Source: Rhizobacter terrae
GTDB lineage: Bacteria > Pseudomonadota > Gammaproteobacteria > Burkholderiales > Burkholderiaceae_C
NCBI RefSeq assembly: GCF_003852895.1
Contig: NZ_QUSW01000001.1
Location: 1,054,001-1,118,000 of the forward strand
DNA length: 64,000 nt
Direction: 5' to 3'
Positions 62,169 through 64,000 of the stretch are shown in pieces. The notes under the pieces were generated by a model, which was given only the letters and a program-made list of their open reading frames with translations, was not told the DNA's origin and searched no databases. Numbering within the stretch: position 1 is the first letter of the stretch; each line of letters opens with the position of its first letter. The position numbers and the translations under genes were made by a program.

Positions 62169-63179
62169 GCGCGGCTCGGGCTGGTAGCGGCCCTCTTCGA
62201 TCGCGTGGCAGGCGATGCGCACGCCCGCAATCGCCTGGAGCGCCGGCCGTTCCACCTTGCACCGCGCATTCGCCAGCGGGCAGCGCGGATGGAATGAGCA
62301 GCCGCTGGGCGGATTCAGCGGGTTGGGCACCTCGCCCTGCACCGGCGTGCGCGATCGTCCGCTCATGCGGATGTCGGGAATCGCATCCAGCAGCATGCGC
62401 GTGTACGGATGCCTTGGCCGTGAGAACAGCTCCGCCTTGTCAGCCAGCTCCACGAGGCGGCCCAGGTACATCACGCCCACCTGATCGCTCACGTGCCGCA
62501 CCACCGCGAGATTGTGCGAGATGAAGAGGTAGGTCAGGCCTCGCTGGCGCTGCAGGTCCTTCATGATGTTGAGCACCTGGGCCTGCACCGACACGTCCAA
62601 TGCCGACGTCGGCTCGTCGCAGACAAGGAACTCCGGCTGCGTCGCCAGCGCCCGTGCAATCGAGATGCGCTGACGCTGCCCGCCCGAGAACTGGTGCGGG
62701 AATTTCTCCATGTCGGCCGCCGTGAGGCCCACCGACTTCAGCAGCTCGCCAACGCGCGCACGGCGCTTGTCCGCCTCGTCGATCAGCCGATGCTCGATCA
62801 ACGGTTCGGCCACGATGTCCAGCACCTTCCAGCGAGGGTTCAGGCTGGCATACGGGTCCTGGAAGATCATCTGCATGCGCCGGCGCAGGACTGATGCCTG
62901 CGCGCCGCGCAGGCCTTGCGCGATGTCGATGCCATCGAAGCGCACATGCCCGGCCGTCGGCGCGTACAGGCCGACCAGCAGCCGCGCCACCGTGCTCTTG
63001 CCGCAGCCCGATTCGCCCACCAGCGCGAGCGTCTTGCCGCGCTCGATCGAGAAGCTCACGCCATCGACCGCGTGCACGAACTGCCGCGGCTTGCCTTCGA
63101 CGACGCGGTTGAGCCAGGGCGCCGACACATCGAAGCTCTTGGAGAGGTCTTGCACCTCGACCAGCGGCGGGCCGTTCAT
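62127..63179 (-). CDS. Peptide/nickel ABC transporter ATP-binding protein (DppF/OppF type)
   Basis: Second ATPase of a peptide-type ABC importer, 350 residues. Walker A is GESGCGKS, the signature [15 protein letters not shown], Walker [13 protein letters not shown]. The C-terminal oligopeptide-type extension has [14 protein letters not shown], a possible Fe-S or metal site seen in Opp/Dpp ATPases. The ATG overlaps the stop of the preceding ATPase gene (ATGA). Its last 42 bases lie opposite the lysA end, with no room for a separate terminator. Confidence 0.92.
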   Translation of the reverse strand: MNGPPLVEVQDLSKSFDVSAPWLNRVVEGKPRQFVHAVDGVSFSIERGKTLALVGESGCGKSTVARLLVGLYAPTAGHVRFDGIDIAQGLRGAQASVLRRRMQMIFQDPYASLNPRWKVLDIVAEPLIEHRLIDEADKRRARVGELLKSVGLTAADMEKFPHQFSGGQRQRISIARALATQPEFLVCDEPTSALDVSVQAQVLNIMKDLQRQRGLTYLFISHNLAVVRHVSDQVGVMYLGRLVELADKAELFSRPRHPYTRMLLDAIPDIRMSGRSRTPVQGEVPNPLNPPSGCSFHPRCPLANARCKVERPALQAIAGVRIACHAIEEGRYQPEPRSAAGNQVLTAEQL

Positions 63180-64000
63180 GCCACTGCCCTTTCCTTGTAG
63201 TCATGCAACCAGCAAGCCGCCCGGGTCGGACCGGCGTCCAGCAAATCGGGACGCTCCACACGGCATCGTCCAAACGCCTTGGGGCACCGCGGATTGAATG
63301 CGCAGCCCTTTGGAATCGCATTGAGTCTCGGCATCGCGCCATCGATCTGCAGCAGCCGCTCGCTTTCGCCTTCCATCTCGGGGATCGAGCCCATCAAGCC
63401 AACCGTGTAGGGGTGCGCGGGCGAGTGAATCACGTCCTGCACAGGACCGATCTCCACCACACGCCCTGCGTACATCACCGCCACCCGGTCACAGGTCTCG
63501 GCGATGACGCCCATGTCGTGCGTCACCAGCATCACCGCGGCGCCGTGCTCGCGGCACATGCGCTTGAGCAGCGAGATGATCTGCGCCTGCACCGACACGT
63601 CCAGCGCCGTCGTGGGCTCATCGGCCACGATGAGCTTGGGCCCGGCCGCCAACGCCAGCGCGATCACCACGCGCTGGCGCATGCCGCCGGAGAACTGGTG
63701 CGGGTAGTGGTCGATGCGCTGCGCGGCGGCCTGGATGCCGGTCTCTTCGAGCAGGCGGATGGCCCGCTGGCGCGCCTCGGCTTCGCTCACTGGCAAATGC
63801 GTGCGGATGGTCTCGATGAGCTGCCGCCCGACGGTGTACAGCGGGTTCAGCGACGTCAGAGGATCCTGGAAGATCGCACCGATGCTTCGGCCACGCACCT
63901 TGCGCATCTCTTCGTAGGGCAGGTTGTCGATGCGACGACCCTCGAACACGATCTCGCCTGCGGCGATGCGCCCCGGCGGATCCAGCAACCCGATGATGGA
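63176..64000 (-). CDS. Peptide/nickel ABC transporter ATP-binding protein (DppD/OppD type), 5' end cut by window
   Basis: First ATPase of the same importer; about 274 C-terminal residues are visible, and the Walker A region lies outside the window. Present are the Q-loop [17 protein letters not shown], the signature [15 protein letters not shown], Walker [13 protein letters not shown], the switch His in [14 protein letters not shown], and the C-terminal [14 protein letters not shown]. The receptor and permease genes are expected beyond the window end. Confidence 0.9.
   Translation of the reverse strand, partial: SIIGLLDPPGRIAAGEIVFEGRRIDNLPYEEMRKVRGRSIGAIFQDPLTSLNPLYTVGRQLIETIRTHLPVSEAEARQRAIRLLEETGIQAAAQRIDHYPHQFSGGMRQRVVIALALAAGPKLIVADEPTTALDVSVQAQIISLLKRMCREHGAAVMLVTHDMGVIAETCDRVAVMYAGRVVEIGPVQDVIHSPAHPYTVGLMGSIPEMEGESERLLQIDGAMPRLNAIPKGCAFNPRCPKAFGRCRVERPDLLDAGPTRAACWLHDYKERAVA

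Overview
The window is a chromosomal segment of a high-GC Gram-negative bacterium. Gene content and order point to Betaproteobacteria, order Burkholderiales, most likely a Comamonadaceae-type genome. Supporting points are EpsD/E/F/G-type exopolysaccharide genes, a Bug-family solute receptor, a polyhydroxyalkanoate granule protein, an mlaFEDACB operon with mlaA inside it, pilMNOPQ followed by aroK-aroB-dgt, and GC-rich intergenic repeats. I see no tRNA, rRNA, CRISPR array, prophage or intact insertion sequence.

Layout. 1-3955 (minus): end of an exopolysaccharide operon (epsD-E-F-G; epsG is cut by the window edge). 4284-5974 (minus): ubiE, a DUF971 gene and a HIT hydrolase. 6085-10445: a Bug receptor, an ABC-2 exporter pair, and a divergent TetR regulator followed by a TPR protein. 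10446-11096: a gene-free stretch built of long inverted repeats. 11097-14423: neutral-lipid and storage genes (wax ester synthase/DGAT, acyl-CoA-binding protein, PHA granule protein) and a lipoprotein aminopeptidase. 14420-16468: a molybdopterin oxidoreductase. 16622-21844 (plus): a likely catabolic cluster of ABC receptor, M20 amidohydrolase, M14-type peptidase, isochorismatase-like hydrolase and GlxA-type regulator.

21825-27581: central sugar metabolism. HAD hydrolase, pgi and tal form an overlapping operon divergent from zwf and a HexR/RpiR regulator, with a HexR-like operator in front of zwf. 27654-31664 (minus): the Mla phospholipid-transport operon. 31922-38191 (minus): gltBD glutamate synthase. 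38266-39004: an inverted repeat beside a RAYT-type transposase homologue that has lost its catalytic residues.

39187-57655: type IV pilus genes in two converging blocks. On the plus strand are the minor pilins fimT-pilV-pilW-pilX, pilY1, a pilE-type pilin and a TonB-C-like protein. On the minus strand pilM-N-O-P-Q runs on through a lipoprotein with predicted Ig-like and calcium-binding regions into aroK, aroB and dgt. 57932-64000: penicillin-binding protein 1A (divergent from pilM), cyaY, lptM, lysA, and two peptide/nickel-type ABC ATPase genes, the last cut by the window end.

Most of the window is ordinary housekeeping. The spots that merit a second look are the inverted-repeat region at 10446-11096, the catalytically dead RAYT homologue with its abutting inverted repeat, the lipoprotein gene lodged between pilQ and aroK, the acyl-CoA/wax ester/PHA neighbourhood, and the HexR operator.
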